A program made the position numbers and the translations under genes. Under the pieces are notes generated by a model. The model saw only the letters and a program-made list of their open reading frames with translations, had not been told where the DNA came from and did not search any database. DNA of 64,000 nucleotides from Viscum album (taxonomy: Eukaryota > Streptophyta > Magnoliopsida > Santalales > Viscaceae), in contig OY728122.1 of assembly GCA_963277665.1 (NCBI GenBank), forward strand, positions 2,124,822,024-2,124,886,023, read 5' to 3'. Shown in pieces: positions 35,080 to 45,773 of this stretch. How positions within the stretch are numbered: position 1 is the stretch's first letter; every line of letters starts with the position of its first letter.

Positions 35080-37208
35080 TTGTTTTGTGTTTGGGTCACA
35101 AGGCTTCGTTAACCAAGTCTGTTGGGACTTGAAATGCATCCCAAATCATCATCTAAAGTCTAATTTAAACACTGTTTGATCCATTAGAACCCCATCGGTA
35201 ATCTCTTGTTTCCTCTTGATCCTTACGTCTTGATCTATTTTCTAAATTGAGTTATAGGGTTTTGAGTGCTTATGCTCGTTTTGTAGATCCTCTTTGATTT
35301 AGACTGAATTAGAGGATGATACTTGAGGAGGATCATTGTACTAGTATGAGGAAGGTGGTTCATACCTTATTTTGTGTTTTCGTGGAAATTTTGGTGAAAA
35401 AAACATTTTTGCATCTTCAGGTATTTTGAGGGTGACCCCGTTATAGCTATGGTTGAATATTAAATGGATTGTTGGACCCGTGGTATGCCATTGTGTATTC
35501 CCTTACCTTTTTATGATTGAGAAAGGATGGGTTAGAGTTCATTTCAAATTTAGGGAATTTTATATGGGGGTGACAAAATGGTTGTAATTGAATTTTTTGG
35601 ATAAAACTACTAAGTTTAATTGTTAAAGAAAGATTAAGTTTATCTGAGGCTTTCAAGACCTCAACGCTGGTATGGGACAACACATGGCTAGTGAAATTCC
35701 ACTGTTTAAATTGTTTTTCCTATTTAAATTGGTTATTTTGATTATATATATATATATATAATATTATTGATAATTTATATGATAGAACCTTTGAGTTGTG
35801 TTGGGATTGGCCCAAATATTCTTGAGTGATGTTGATCACATGTTGGTATTGACACAAATTATTTGGGTGGTTTGACCACAAGAATGGGCGTCGTAGATGT
35901 CCAATTGAGGTAGTGTGATTGTCAGGTTGGGAATGGTCTGAGTTACTTTGATACCAAGGCCATCAGATTGAGTGACAGGTTCATAGGGATACAAGGTGTC
36001 AGAAATGATGGTGGCTTCAGTTATAAATTTAGCGATTACCGCTCACTTGTGATCTTGGTCATGTGCAGACAGATGAATCTGGGATGAGGTGGTTTTGACA
36101 ACTCGTGTGGGTAGAGGCACCCGTAGTTGTGGTTAGGTGATTATAGATTGTGGGTGATTTCTGTGGATTCCACATGGAAGGTGAGGAGCCTTTAGATTAT
36201 TTTAAAGTGTTTATGGGACTTCGGTACTTAATATATAAGGTGTCAGGAGGCACATGGTGCTGGATTACTACTGCTTGGGAATGCCTACAGGATGGTGGTA
36301 CATGAGACACGAGGTGTGAGGAGACACATAGTGCTGGGTTATTATTGCATGGGAATGACTTCAAGATGTCGGTACTTGAGATACATGGTGTTTGGTAGAA
36401 CATGGGGCTGGGTTATGTGACAAATATTCCATCGTTGGTGGAAGCTGGTGAGAATTCTTGGTGTATGCTGAGCACCATTGGAGTTTGTATTTGTTTAGGA
36501 ATCATGCTATTTAATTTCCTTATAAATGAATTCATTCTTAAACATTTATACTAGGTACTCACCATTTGGTGGTATCATAATGATATTCTTATCACACCCT
36601 ACGCATTCCCTTCGGGACATGTGTAGACATTAGGTATTTATGTACAAGTATTGGATTAGTTACAAGAGATAGATCATAGTTGTTTCTGGATTGGAGATTT
36701 GTATGGACTTTGAGGTCTTAATATGATTGAGTTTTACTTCTATTTAGTTTCCTTTTCTGTATTATCATGCTTGATTGGTTATTATACCTACTACTAGTGA
36801 ACCATGGGCACCGTTTATAGATGCACATGTTAGACCTGCTACGGATGCATGATTTGATTGTTTTAGCTATTGTTAGAAGTGGGTTTCATCATGTTGTTTG
36901 TTTCAAATTCCATTTCACTTATATATATATATATATATATTGCTTCTACTACTTCTCGTATCTTGGAATTGCTTCCACTATGTGGGCCTAGTTTGAGTAT
37001 ACTAAATCTTTATTACTGTTGCAAGTTTTTTTTTTATACTCGTACTAGCACCTTACTTTCCTCTAAGAGGGTATTGACTCCGCACTGTACATATTTACAC
37101 CCTTGCTGATAGTAGAAAAAGTTTGGTGTTCGGGGAGGTGCGCCTAAGGTAGTAATACCCGACTTTTTTAGCACTGTTCGGGTGGCTGTTCGGGTCTGTG
37201 ACTTTATA
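35080..37208 (+). repeat. 5' LTR of element D (partial or rearranged start)
   Basis: It aligns by eye with 46270-48393. Shared landmarks are AATTTAAA..GTTTGATCCATT, a GTCGGTAA/ATCGGTAA block, GAATTAGAGG, GAGGAGGATCAT, a (TA)n at about 35745-35762, the ~78-bp repeat, TGAGCACCATT and the final CGGGTCT. It ends GACTTTATA where the 3' copy ends GACGTTACA. Identity looks like 75-80%, so this is older than element B. Confidence 0.8.
36205..36415 (+). repeat. Tandem units (~78 bp) in LTR D
   Basis: Units share CGGTACTTGAGACA, AGGTGTCAGGAGGCACAT, GCTGGGTTA and CATGGGAATGCCT. The same array is in the 3' LTR at about 47405-47615. Confidence 0.65.
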
Positions 37209-37211
37209 ATG

Positions 37212-37223
37212 TGGTATTGAAGA
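37212..37223 (+). promoter_or_regulatory. Primer binding site remnant of element D
   Basis: TGGTATTGAAGA follows the LTR end after 3 nt. It resembles TGGTATCAGAGC with three changes. Confidence 0.55.
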
Positions 37224-38173
37224 AGTTTGTTCTTGATAGGTATTTAATTCCATATTTTCACTGACTACTAATGAGATCGAGACTACCTATTTATTTGTAC
37301 TGTTTTTACTATTTGAGGAATGGTAGACTGGAGATAGGATGTTATTGGAACTGGGTTCCTAGCTTGTGCTTGGGTTACTGCATCCCTAGGTACATGGGAC
37401 GGACCAAGTTGCCTTGTGTGGGAATTGCTAGTTTTATTTTTCTCATATTACAGTTTATATGGTTTCCACCTTGGTGGTTCACTTGGTTTGTAATGATTAT
37501 TGGTTTTGATATGTGATCCTTGAACCCGTACGGTTAGAGATAATTGGACCTTGGCCCGATAAGGCATGAAATGTTTTCTTGTCAATTGATAGGAACATTT
37601 TTAGGGTATTTCAATTTCTTATATACATGTATTCTACGTGAAGTGACAATACCATGTGAATAATATCAATTTTCATGCTATTGTTTCTTTGGAAATGTGA
37701 AAGGTGAAATTCCTGATAGAATTTTGTATCTATTGCAATGTAACATTCCATGATTAAAATTATGTAAAATTTCAGGTGGATGATATTTGGGCCTGGATCT
37801 TATATGACTAGGTAGGTACTATGATTGTGGTGATGTTGATCACCAGGATTGGGAGTCTTGGACATTAGTTTGAGGTAGTCTGACTATCTGGATTGGGCGA
37901 CTCAGTCATCGGTTTGAGGCAACGATGGTTGTCGGGACAGGAATGGCCTGAGGTAATTTTGATACAAGGATCTGTTGAGGGCGATTAAGGAGGCCATGAG
38001 GTTGGGATGCCATGGGAATGGTTGCAAAGGGGGAGAGTAAGGTTAGTAGTTACAAACTACCTTTTAATTCCTTTCCTATCTGCATTTAAAATATTGTTAT
38101 ATATATATAGGATGTCTAACCATTGATGGTATTTAGTGGTTTCCTCCTATACGACTCGATGGAGCATCAGGTG
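37224..38173 (+). other. Element D leader, including an LTR-like internal copy
   Basis: No protein motif is visible. The stretch 37830-37990 (GTGATGTTGATCACC, GATTGGGCG, GGAATGGCCTGAGGTAA) resembles LTR D at 35830-35960, so part of this leader looks like an extra partial LTR copy. Confidence 0.4.
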
Positions 38174-38520
38174 TACTATAAAAAAGTGACCTTTACCAAC
38201 AAAAAATTACTGACAGATAATATATCTGTTAGTAAAAATGATTATTTCCAACAGATATTAAATTCTCTTGATATTAACTATGGGTACCAAAATTTATTTT
38301 TACCAACAAATATATATTTTTATATTAGTAGTTCAATACCAAAAAATATTTTTCCAACAATTAAATCTATTTCCTTATTATAATAATACAAACCATTGAT
38401 TCACTGATAAATGAATCTGTTGTTATAAATTATTATTACCAAAAAATATTTTACCATCATAAAAACCTTTCACCAATAAAATATTCAATAATATTAAATA
38501 TTTTACCAAAGAATTAATAT
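38174..38520. repeat. Left subterminal repeats of the CACTA-like element
   Basis: TTACCAACA or TTCCAACA words recur about every 30-50 bp, and a palindrome TTACTGACAGATA/TATCTGTTAGTAA spans about 38205-38236. A (TA)n lies at 38518-38539. Confidence 0.6.
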
Positions 38521-38699
38521 ATATATATATATATATATCATCTACAACAAACATATCATTTTGATAATAAAAAAATTATATATATAGAAACATCATAAAA
38601 AATTTAATAAAAAGATTATATTAATAAATATTAGAATTGAAAGAAATTATAATGAAACATAAACATAAAAAAATTACTAAAAAGAATTATTTTAAAAAC

Positions 38700-39080
38700 C
38701 CCACTAATGAGACCCCCTTGACTACACCACCCCTCGCCACTACCACCTTCCTCAACCCTACCTCCCTTTTCCTCGCCGACGATCCTCACAGACCTCCTCA
38801 CAACAACCACTAACAATTCCTAGACGGCGTTCCTTATTAACATCTATACAGGAACCCCTCCCTATTCCCAGTCAAATTCCCCATCTGATATCATTGCACA
38901 AACTGTCTCCATATTCCCACTCGACATCTTCATGTAAAACCCCACATTGGACCTTGCTATTCCAGGTGTTCTAAGCTATTTTCTTTGCTCGAACGCCATC
39001 GTCTTCATAGCTTTAGACCGGCGTCCCTACAAAACCGCTCAGTCCCCATCCCCTTAGATCAACCCAAGCTATGCCCATAA
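38700..39080. other. C-rich island inside the CACTA-like element
   Basis: About 380 bp are rich in C and CT words, unlike the AT-rich surroundings. No frame gives a known domain. A captured host 5' exon or promoter piece is possible but not shown. Confidence 0.35.
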
Positions 39081-42000
39081 TCCCTTCAAATTTCCCATAG
39101 TTAGCCCTATGGTATAAGCAAAATCTTAATGGTGATATCAATTTATGGTACATTCAAAATACTAAGGGTGAAAATTATTAATAAATTTCATTCCTTGACA
39201 TGTAAATTAAATCCTTCGATAACTATGTAGTTGATTTCACGGTATATAATTAATTTATATTTTTTATTTTTGTTCTTATAACAGAGATTTATTGTACAAT
39301 ATATTTTTGCAAACTATGTAAAGCTAGTGATTATAAATTAAACTGACAATGAATAGTTAAAATGTTTCTTGTAGTATTGGAATTTTACAGGGACTATTTT
39401 TATTAACTGTTAAAAGTAATTGAATTTAACTTTTCTGCTTCAATGATCATTATGATGACCCCAATTCATGCACAAACATGTCCCTGACTTCAGCTATCTC
39501 CTAAACTAAATTTTGATCATGCACTTGATAGTGTCATTGTTAAAGTCTAAAATTGGGACTGTCTCTTCAAAGACAAAGATCACATATTTTTTGTCCATTA
39601 TTAAGGGATGAACATGTTTAGTTTTGTTATTGGTTGTGTTTTAGTTTAGAATTATTTCCTTTTATGTTACTCTATATTTCAATTTTGAATTATTTTATTT
39701 GATGATTTCAGTTTAATTGGTGGTGTTCAAGGAAAGTCAGCTCGTGGAATCACTAAAGGTTTCATGTTATGGCTGTTTAAAGTTGGTTCATGGTGCTGAT
39801 CTAAAATTTCGTTGGCTTGTATGTCACTATTCCCCACTGAATGATATTGTTGTGATTTTTGGAATTGAGTTTCTATGTTTTTGGTTCTTAAACATGTTTA
39901 ACTATATAACTCACAACTTTGCAGTGATGGGTAAAAGTAGATTTTAATTCCCTACACCTTGAATTCTAATACAGAGACTTGAACCAAGTGTGGGAATCAT
40001 CTATGTCCAATTTTTCTTGGAGTCTTAGTTACTTTCTTGAAACATGGACATTGTTATTTTCATTTTGAGTCTAGTAAAAATTATTATTAGAAGGGTAATG
40101 AGGTTCCTTTTTTCTTATGGGGGTGTAAAACTATCCACTTTTTTATTTTCTAGATATCAATGATCAACTCAATATTCCAGAACTATCCCATTTCACCTTC
40201 GACCATCAATTGGTTTTGGACTAATCCATATCATTAAAGAAAATATAATATATAAAATATATTCTACAGACCATATAATATAGTTTTATTCCCAAAAAAT
40301 TGAGCATGGATCCTCTGGTTAGGATGGAATTGTTCCTTACCAAAGGAACTAATTCTCAGAGGTAAATTATTAAATTTAAGGGGTTTTATATCATTGAAGA
40401 ATAAAAATATTTTTTAAATATAATATCTATATGTTATTCTATTCACTTGTAAATCCTTCATAGGATCAAATATGGAATGATTTAGGAACCTGTTACTTGA
40501 CTATAAAGATGAAATGATGTGCAAGGACATTGATTTCTCTCTTGATGGGAATCGTTTTTGTATAAAACATATTTTTGTACAATTTGGATTGGATATTGTT
40601 TACATGACCAAAGTTCCTTTCACCTAGGCCTAGTATTATTTATCTAATTTTTCTATCATTGATCATCATTCGATTAACTACTCACATGCTTCATAACTTG
40701 GGTTGGTTATAACAATTATCACTTGTAATGATCATGCTAAAAAATAAGTGGTCTTAGTTCTATTTCTAAAAAAACTACTTTAATTCAAGTTGAAATCCAC
40801 TTAATTATGTTTCAAAAAAACAGGTTCTACATGTTTAGTATGTGAGAGTGTGGGTAATAATGTTGATAGAGTGCAATGGAAAACTCTTGTTTTATTTCAG
40901 TAAGGGAAATAAGTTTCATCCATATAGAGTGCATAAGGACAATGGAAATCTCCATATGTGGTCTTCATGAATCATTATGCACACTAGAACACTTATGTTG
41001 TGATAAGAAATGGAACTCTAATGAGAGTTTGCAATAGAAAATTCATTCTGTGTTTCAGTAAGGGTAATTATTTTCATCCATGAAGAGTGTGTGCACTAGG
41101 GTAGAGTGTGTGCACTAGAACACTCATGTTGCGTTTAATTATGGTAAATCAGTTTGATCTAATAACACTGTTCTAGTGATATTGCAAATTATTATGTTTT
41201 TGATGTTTATCCTTGACACAGTTCTGTTACGTCTGGGAAAATGTCATGTTTCTGTGAGTGTGTGCACCAGTACACCCATGGATTGTGTGTGCATAATGAG
41301 AGATTGTGTTCTTTATAAACAACACTCAATCAATGTTCTTTTTCACACACAGTTCCTTTCCATGCACACTCCATGTGATCTAGAACAATCATGCTCATTA
41401 CAACACTACACACACTCTCCCTTAATTAAATTCCATTTCCCATACTAAAACCAATTTCTCTTACTGTACACACTCTCCATGATTTTTCTAGTGCCATTGA
41501 TTTTTTAAAGTTAACGCACAATGTTTATTGTCTATAACACTATTTACTTTTTAGTTTTCAACTTTATTTTTGTTAGAGTTTAATGCTTATTATTTTTTCT
41601 TCTCAATTAACTAATATTTTAGCATATAATGGTATTTTAGGACAGGCTTGAGGAACAATTTTTTGAAATCAAAGGATGCCCTTATTATCCAGGTATGTTA
41701 TCAAGGTATGTTCACTAATATCTTAGGACAACCTTATTAAACAATTTTAGGATAGTATAGCTATACATATATGTTAATAGCTTAATCATGTTCATATTTT
41801 TTTCTAATGAAGTTGGTTCTCTTCATCTATATTGAGGAAGCCGCTGCAGCTATTCCATTTAGTGGTTTGGATGCCAAGTTGATGTGTGGAGTTTACCTGA
41901 GGCCAAATTAGGTATTGGTTTATTGTTTTCTCTCTAGATTAAATAGTTTCTGAGTTATACTAACCAAAACTCAGACTAACTTAGTAGGACCAAAATTGGC

Positions 42001-42954
42001 TTGTAAATTCTATTTAGGAAATTCTATCTTAACCAAGACTGTGAGATCAACCAGACTCTGAGATCAAACAAGTTTTCAATATAAATTCTATCAAGGAAAT
42101 TATAGTTTTTGATTTGAAAATATTATTTTAATTCATTAATGAATTATTCTATGCTAAGAAGAATTATTTTACTTCATTCTCATTTGAGGTGTTGTTCTGT
42201 AATAACTAGACTGAAGTTTCAATGGATTAAGGTTTAGTTTCCTTTATTTTTTCAATTCAAATCATTTGTGAAATAAATAAATTCTTGGACTTAGAAGTAT
42301 CAATGTATAAAGATCCAAATCTATTTATCATTTTATAAAATAGTTTTATTGTTTACATAATATGACGGATTGTGTAGATAAATGAACATATTCTTTCTCA
42401 ACAATAATATTATACTATGATTAACATGATGAGGTCCATTGGATGTCACATTCTTGTTTTCTCACATTTCATTTGTTCTAAATCATCCCCATTTCTATCT
42501 ACAGGTTCTTATATTGCATGATTTTTAATGGAAAGATTTGGTATTGCTTCTATTTATATATGGGTCACTCCTCATGGTTTAAATCATAATGGCAACATAA
42601 TCATATGATATGATTCCTATTTAATTATTTATTCTATGATTTCTATGATTGTCCATTTATTATTCTATTGTTTTCTAGTAGGATAACATGTGGTGAGAAT
42701 CATGGGTTAATCCTTCTATAGATATAATAGAAAATGTATATCCTATGACTCATAGAAAATGGGTAGGTGAATAGTTATTGTGTGTCTGTATGTCTTGATT
42801 TTTTTATTTCATTCAAATTTGGTTTTGGGTTTGGAGGTTTTATTCATGTTTATTCATTTTTTTGTTCTCTTATGATAGATTTTTCATCTAGAACCTTGAT
42901 ATTATGAATAAAAGATTCCCATTCTATGAATATCATTTTTTTATATTATCATAT
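39081..42954. other. CACTA-like element interior, no recognised gene
   Basis: Open frames are short (for example 39717-39947 and 41176-41448) and match no domain I know. A loose repeat around GTGTGTGCACTAGAACAC and GTTTCAGTAAGGGTAA occurs between 40840 and 41130. Confidence 0.5.
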
Positions 42955-43290
42955 ATTTTTATTTCAGTTTCAATTCATTTTTATATTTTCATTTATTTGT
43001 AGGTGTGCTATTTGATTGTGGGGTGTAGATCTTGAAGTTGGAGGGTGAGATGTAGTATCGACTTGAGATTCCCGATCGGTATCAGGGTGACTTGATTTTT
43101 TGAGATTTCATTCCTTGCTGATCATTTTTTATAGTTTAGTTTTTTATTTCAATTCATGCTAATATTTTACACTGATTTGTGGATATGATTTTTTGATTGT
43201 GCGGTGTAGATCTTAGGGCTAAAGGGTGTGGCATAAAAAAGGCTTGAGGTTCCTCAATGGAACTGGATTTGACTTAATTTTTTTCTTCAA
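42955..43290 (+). repeat. Tandem duplication (~182 bp) in the CACTA-like element
   Basis: TTTGATTGTGNGGTGTAGAT occurs at about 43012 and again at about 43194. TTTCAATTCAT and CATTTATTTGTAGG/CTGATTTGTGGA precede each copy, and CTTGAGATTCC/CTTGAGGTTCC follows each. Confidence 0.65.
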
Positions 43291-43790
43291 GTGGCCTACT
43301 TGGGGAAACGAAATATCTTTGGTGGAGGAAATTATTCTCCTACCATAATGGGTGCTAGAGGATTGCAGTCAAGAGATGATATTGCTGAAGGATCGAAGTC
43401 AATAGATGACATTGGTGGTGGGGGTGCGGTGGTGGAAAATATATATATGGATATTGGGTATTTTTTTGTTTTTATGGTTTTTAAGTATTAATCAACATCA
43501 ACTATGTATTGATTCATTTTGTATGATATTCCATTATTAATATGATGGATTCTTTTTTTTAATATTGAACATAGTTGAAAATCGGTTTTGATTTTATATT
43601 TAAAATAGGTTTATTATATATGATAAATTAATATAAAATAAAGTTTTAGTAATAAATATTGAAATACACAAACATAATATCTTATATAAAATATAATTTA
43701 AAAAATAATATTAATTAATGGTTTTGGTTATGAATGTTAATTTTTTTTAAATAGATAATTTTTTCATAGAAATCCATTGCTATGAATTTT
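43291..43790 (+). other. Last open frame and AT-rich DNA of the CACTA-like element
   Basis: A 66-codon frame (43291-43491) with a Gly-rich stretch ends before AT-rich DNA. It could be the 3' end of a decayed element gene, but no family is recognisable. Confidence 0.25.
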
Positions 43791-43996
43791 GACATATATA
43801 TATATATATATTATCTATTGGTATTATTTTAAATCAAACATAGTTATTTTATCTCTTGTAATAATATTTAGTGACCGAGTTCTTACCAACAGTTTAGTAA
43901 AATGACAATTTTTGTCGGTAAAATGTTTTACCAATAGAAAATTCACTTTCACCAACAGATATACCTCTATTGGAAAAAGATAATTATTTTTTAGTG
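43791..43996. repeat. Right subterminal repeats of the CACTA-like element
   Basis: TTACCAACAG, TTACCAATAG, CACCAACAGATAT and the inverted TGTCGGTAAA lie close together before the CACTA end. A (TA)n is at 43794-43811. Confidence 0.6.
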
Positions 43997-44189
43997 GTGG
44001 TTGATGGTAAAGTGCTATAGGAGCATGATCATGTTTAGACCCTTGAAGGGAAGGCGGAGCATGAGCCACAGGTACAAGCTCAGGGGTAGGATTAGGTTTC
44101 ATATCTAATACTGGTAGGGTAGTTTCCGGGTTTGAAAGTGTTCAGGTGGTGTTTCAATAAGATGTTTCGTTCTAGCATGTTGCGTGTTT

Positions 44190-44990
44190 TATAGGGGACT
44201 GAAAGAGGTGAATAGGGGGTAGAGCCATTGATGGAGTATCTAAAGAGGGAGTTCCAGTCGCAGCAGACATCGCTTTTCCTGGGTGAGGGTGGTCCACAGG
44301 CGGCTGAAAACTAGATAGAGAGCATGACGATGATTTTAAAGAAGCTTGAGACACATCTAGGGTGGAGAGTTAAGCTGGCGACATACATGCTGTGAGGACC
44401 GAAGAAGCACTGGTGAGATGTCTAAGTTCATGCTCATAGGAATGAGGGCCTGGCCAAGATAGACTTTGAGGAAAGGTTCTTCGAACAACTTTTCCTTGAG
44501 AGGCTGAGGGAGGAGAGAACTTAAGAGTTCTTGAGCCTTCAGTAGGTTGACATGTCCTTTAAGGACTATGTAACTACTTTCACTGAGCTATCTCACTTTT
44601 CACCTGGTATGGTATGTGATGACACCTCAAGGGTGAGGCGTTTCAAAGATAGATTAAGACACGCCATAGGGGTGTATGTATACATATTTAGGACGACCTT
44701 GTTTTTAGAGGCGGTGAATCAGGTGCTCATAATCTAGGGAAACTCGATAGAAAAGTCCCATTTGAGTCATGCGACGTCTTCAGGTGATGGTTCAGATAGA
44801 AAGAAATGAGGTCAAGATGTGTTCCAATAGGGTGGGTATGCCAAATACTCTACTAAAATATCGTGTTGTAGTTCGACAGTGGTTTTATTTTAGTGTGGGA
44901 TGCTAGGGAATGTCCAGAATTGATGTAAAAATCCTTTAAAGGAGTGTCGGGCATGTGGAAATGTTGGGCATCTCAATAGGTTTGGCAGGA
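44190..44990 (+). pseudogene. Gag relic of element D
   Basis: One main frame gives FLGEGGPQAAEN, IESMTMILKKLE, GWRVKLATYML, IDFEERFFEQLFLERLREE, EFLSLQ, MSFKDYVTTFTELSHFSP and RRFKDRLR, the landmarks of gypsy Gag. A zinc knuckle CRACGNVGHLNRFG follows near 44947, with its last Cys replaced by Gly. Stops such as TAG 44312-44314 and TGA in GPKKHW-stop-DV fit single transitions from Trp, Arg or Gln codons. Confidence 0.78.
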
Positions 44991-45401
44991 AACCTTCTCC
45001 GGCAGTCAGCAGGTAGGGACCAGGAAAAACTATGGCATCTGGGGTCGGAATAGGGTCTGTACCAGGTGAGGGTATCCAAGGTTCAGCTGCATGTGGGGCC
45101 ATGGAATAGACAGTGGGACCCAGCTGTTGTGTAGTGGCCGGTGACTAGTGCAGCACTGTAGGGAGGACAGGCTTCGGGAAGCCGTGTGTCAGGCCAAGTG
45201 CATGCTGTGGAGTTTCTAGAGGCTGAGCATACAGGTGAGCCAACAATGGTCAGAGGTACAATGTAGGCAAGGACATGAATTTCGTGTTTTATTTTTGGCA
45301 TGAGCAATTAAGGCATGCCCATTTTTGAGTGAATGAGGTGCACATGATTTATATGGACTACCCAGATGATGTTTAGTTGTATTGGAACTACTTCAGGTGC
45401 A

Positions 45402-45403
<2 letters not shown>
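44991..45403 (+). other. Element D downstream of gag, possible protease trace
   Basis: Short stretches such as VRGTM after EPTM resemble the lead-in to a gypsy protease (VxGTI). No DSG or DTG motif remains. Coding similarity ends at the (TA)n run. Confidence 0.35.

Positions 45404-45451
<48 letters not shown>
45404..45451. repeat. (TA)n microsatellite, 48 bp
   Basis: An uninterrupted AT/TA run lies exactly where pol coding is lost in element D. Confidence 0.92.
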
Positions 45452-45454
<3 letters not shown>

Positions 45455-45760
45455 GTGTCGTGGGTATTGGGGAATCGATGATGTGGTTTACTTGAGGTTC
45501 ATGGCACTATGTTTTTTTTGAGCATACATGGGATGCTGGACCTCGTTGACACATACACTAATATAGTGTTGTACATGAATGGGTGTTAGAAGTGACATGA
45601 GAGCACCTTTTGAGGTGCAGGTTTGACGATGTGTAATGGGAGGACCATGGGTCTTGAAATAATTTGGTGGACCTATTCCTGATTTGAGTTTTGAGGCCAG
45701 AGTTATCTGGAGTTTTTCTTTGCCACTATTGGAAGGGAAATCGAGGGATGGATTTTCTTT
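45452..45760 (+). other. Element D 3' untranslated remnant
   Basis: About 300 bp between the (TA)n run and the polypurine tract. I see no RT or integrase motif on either strand. Confidence 0.45.
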
Positions 45761-45773
45761 AATGGGGGAAGTT
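45761..45773 (+). promoter_or_regulatory. Polypurine tract of element D
   Basis: AATGGGGGAAGTT lies directly before the 3' LTR start. Confidence 0.7.

Larger units (their letters stand above)
38174..43996. mobile_element. CACTA-like DNA transposon, probably non-autonomous
   Basis: The 5.8-kb segment starts TACTATAAAAAAG and its right end, read on the minus strand, starts CACTAAAAAATAA. GTG flanks it on both sides (38171-38173 and 43997-43999), matching the 3-bp duplication of CACTA elements. Both subterminal regions hold repeated ACCAACA or CCAACAGATAT words in both orientations, the usual layout of transposase-binding repeats. I found no recognisable transposase, so it is likely a non-autonomous or decayed copy. 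It lies inside element D upstream of the gag relic. Confidence 0.72.

Noticed and set aside
38631..38816. Minus-strand Gly/Val-rich frame in the C-rich island
   Set aside because: Composition alone explains the open frame; no domain is visible.
39717..39947. Open frame in the CACTA-like element considered as transposase
   Set aside because: Too short and without any TNPD/transposase motif.
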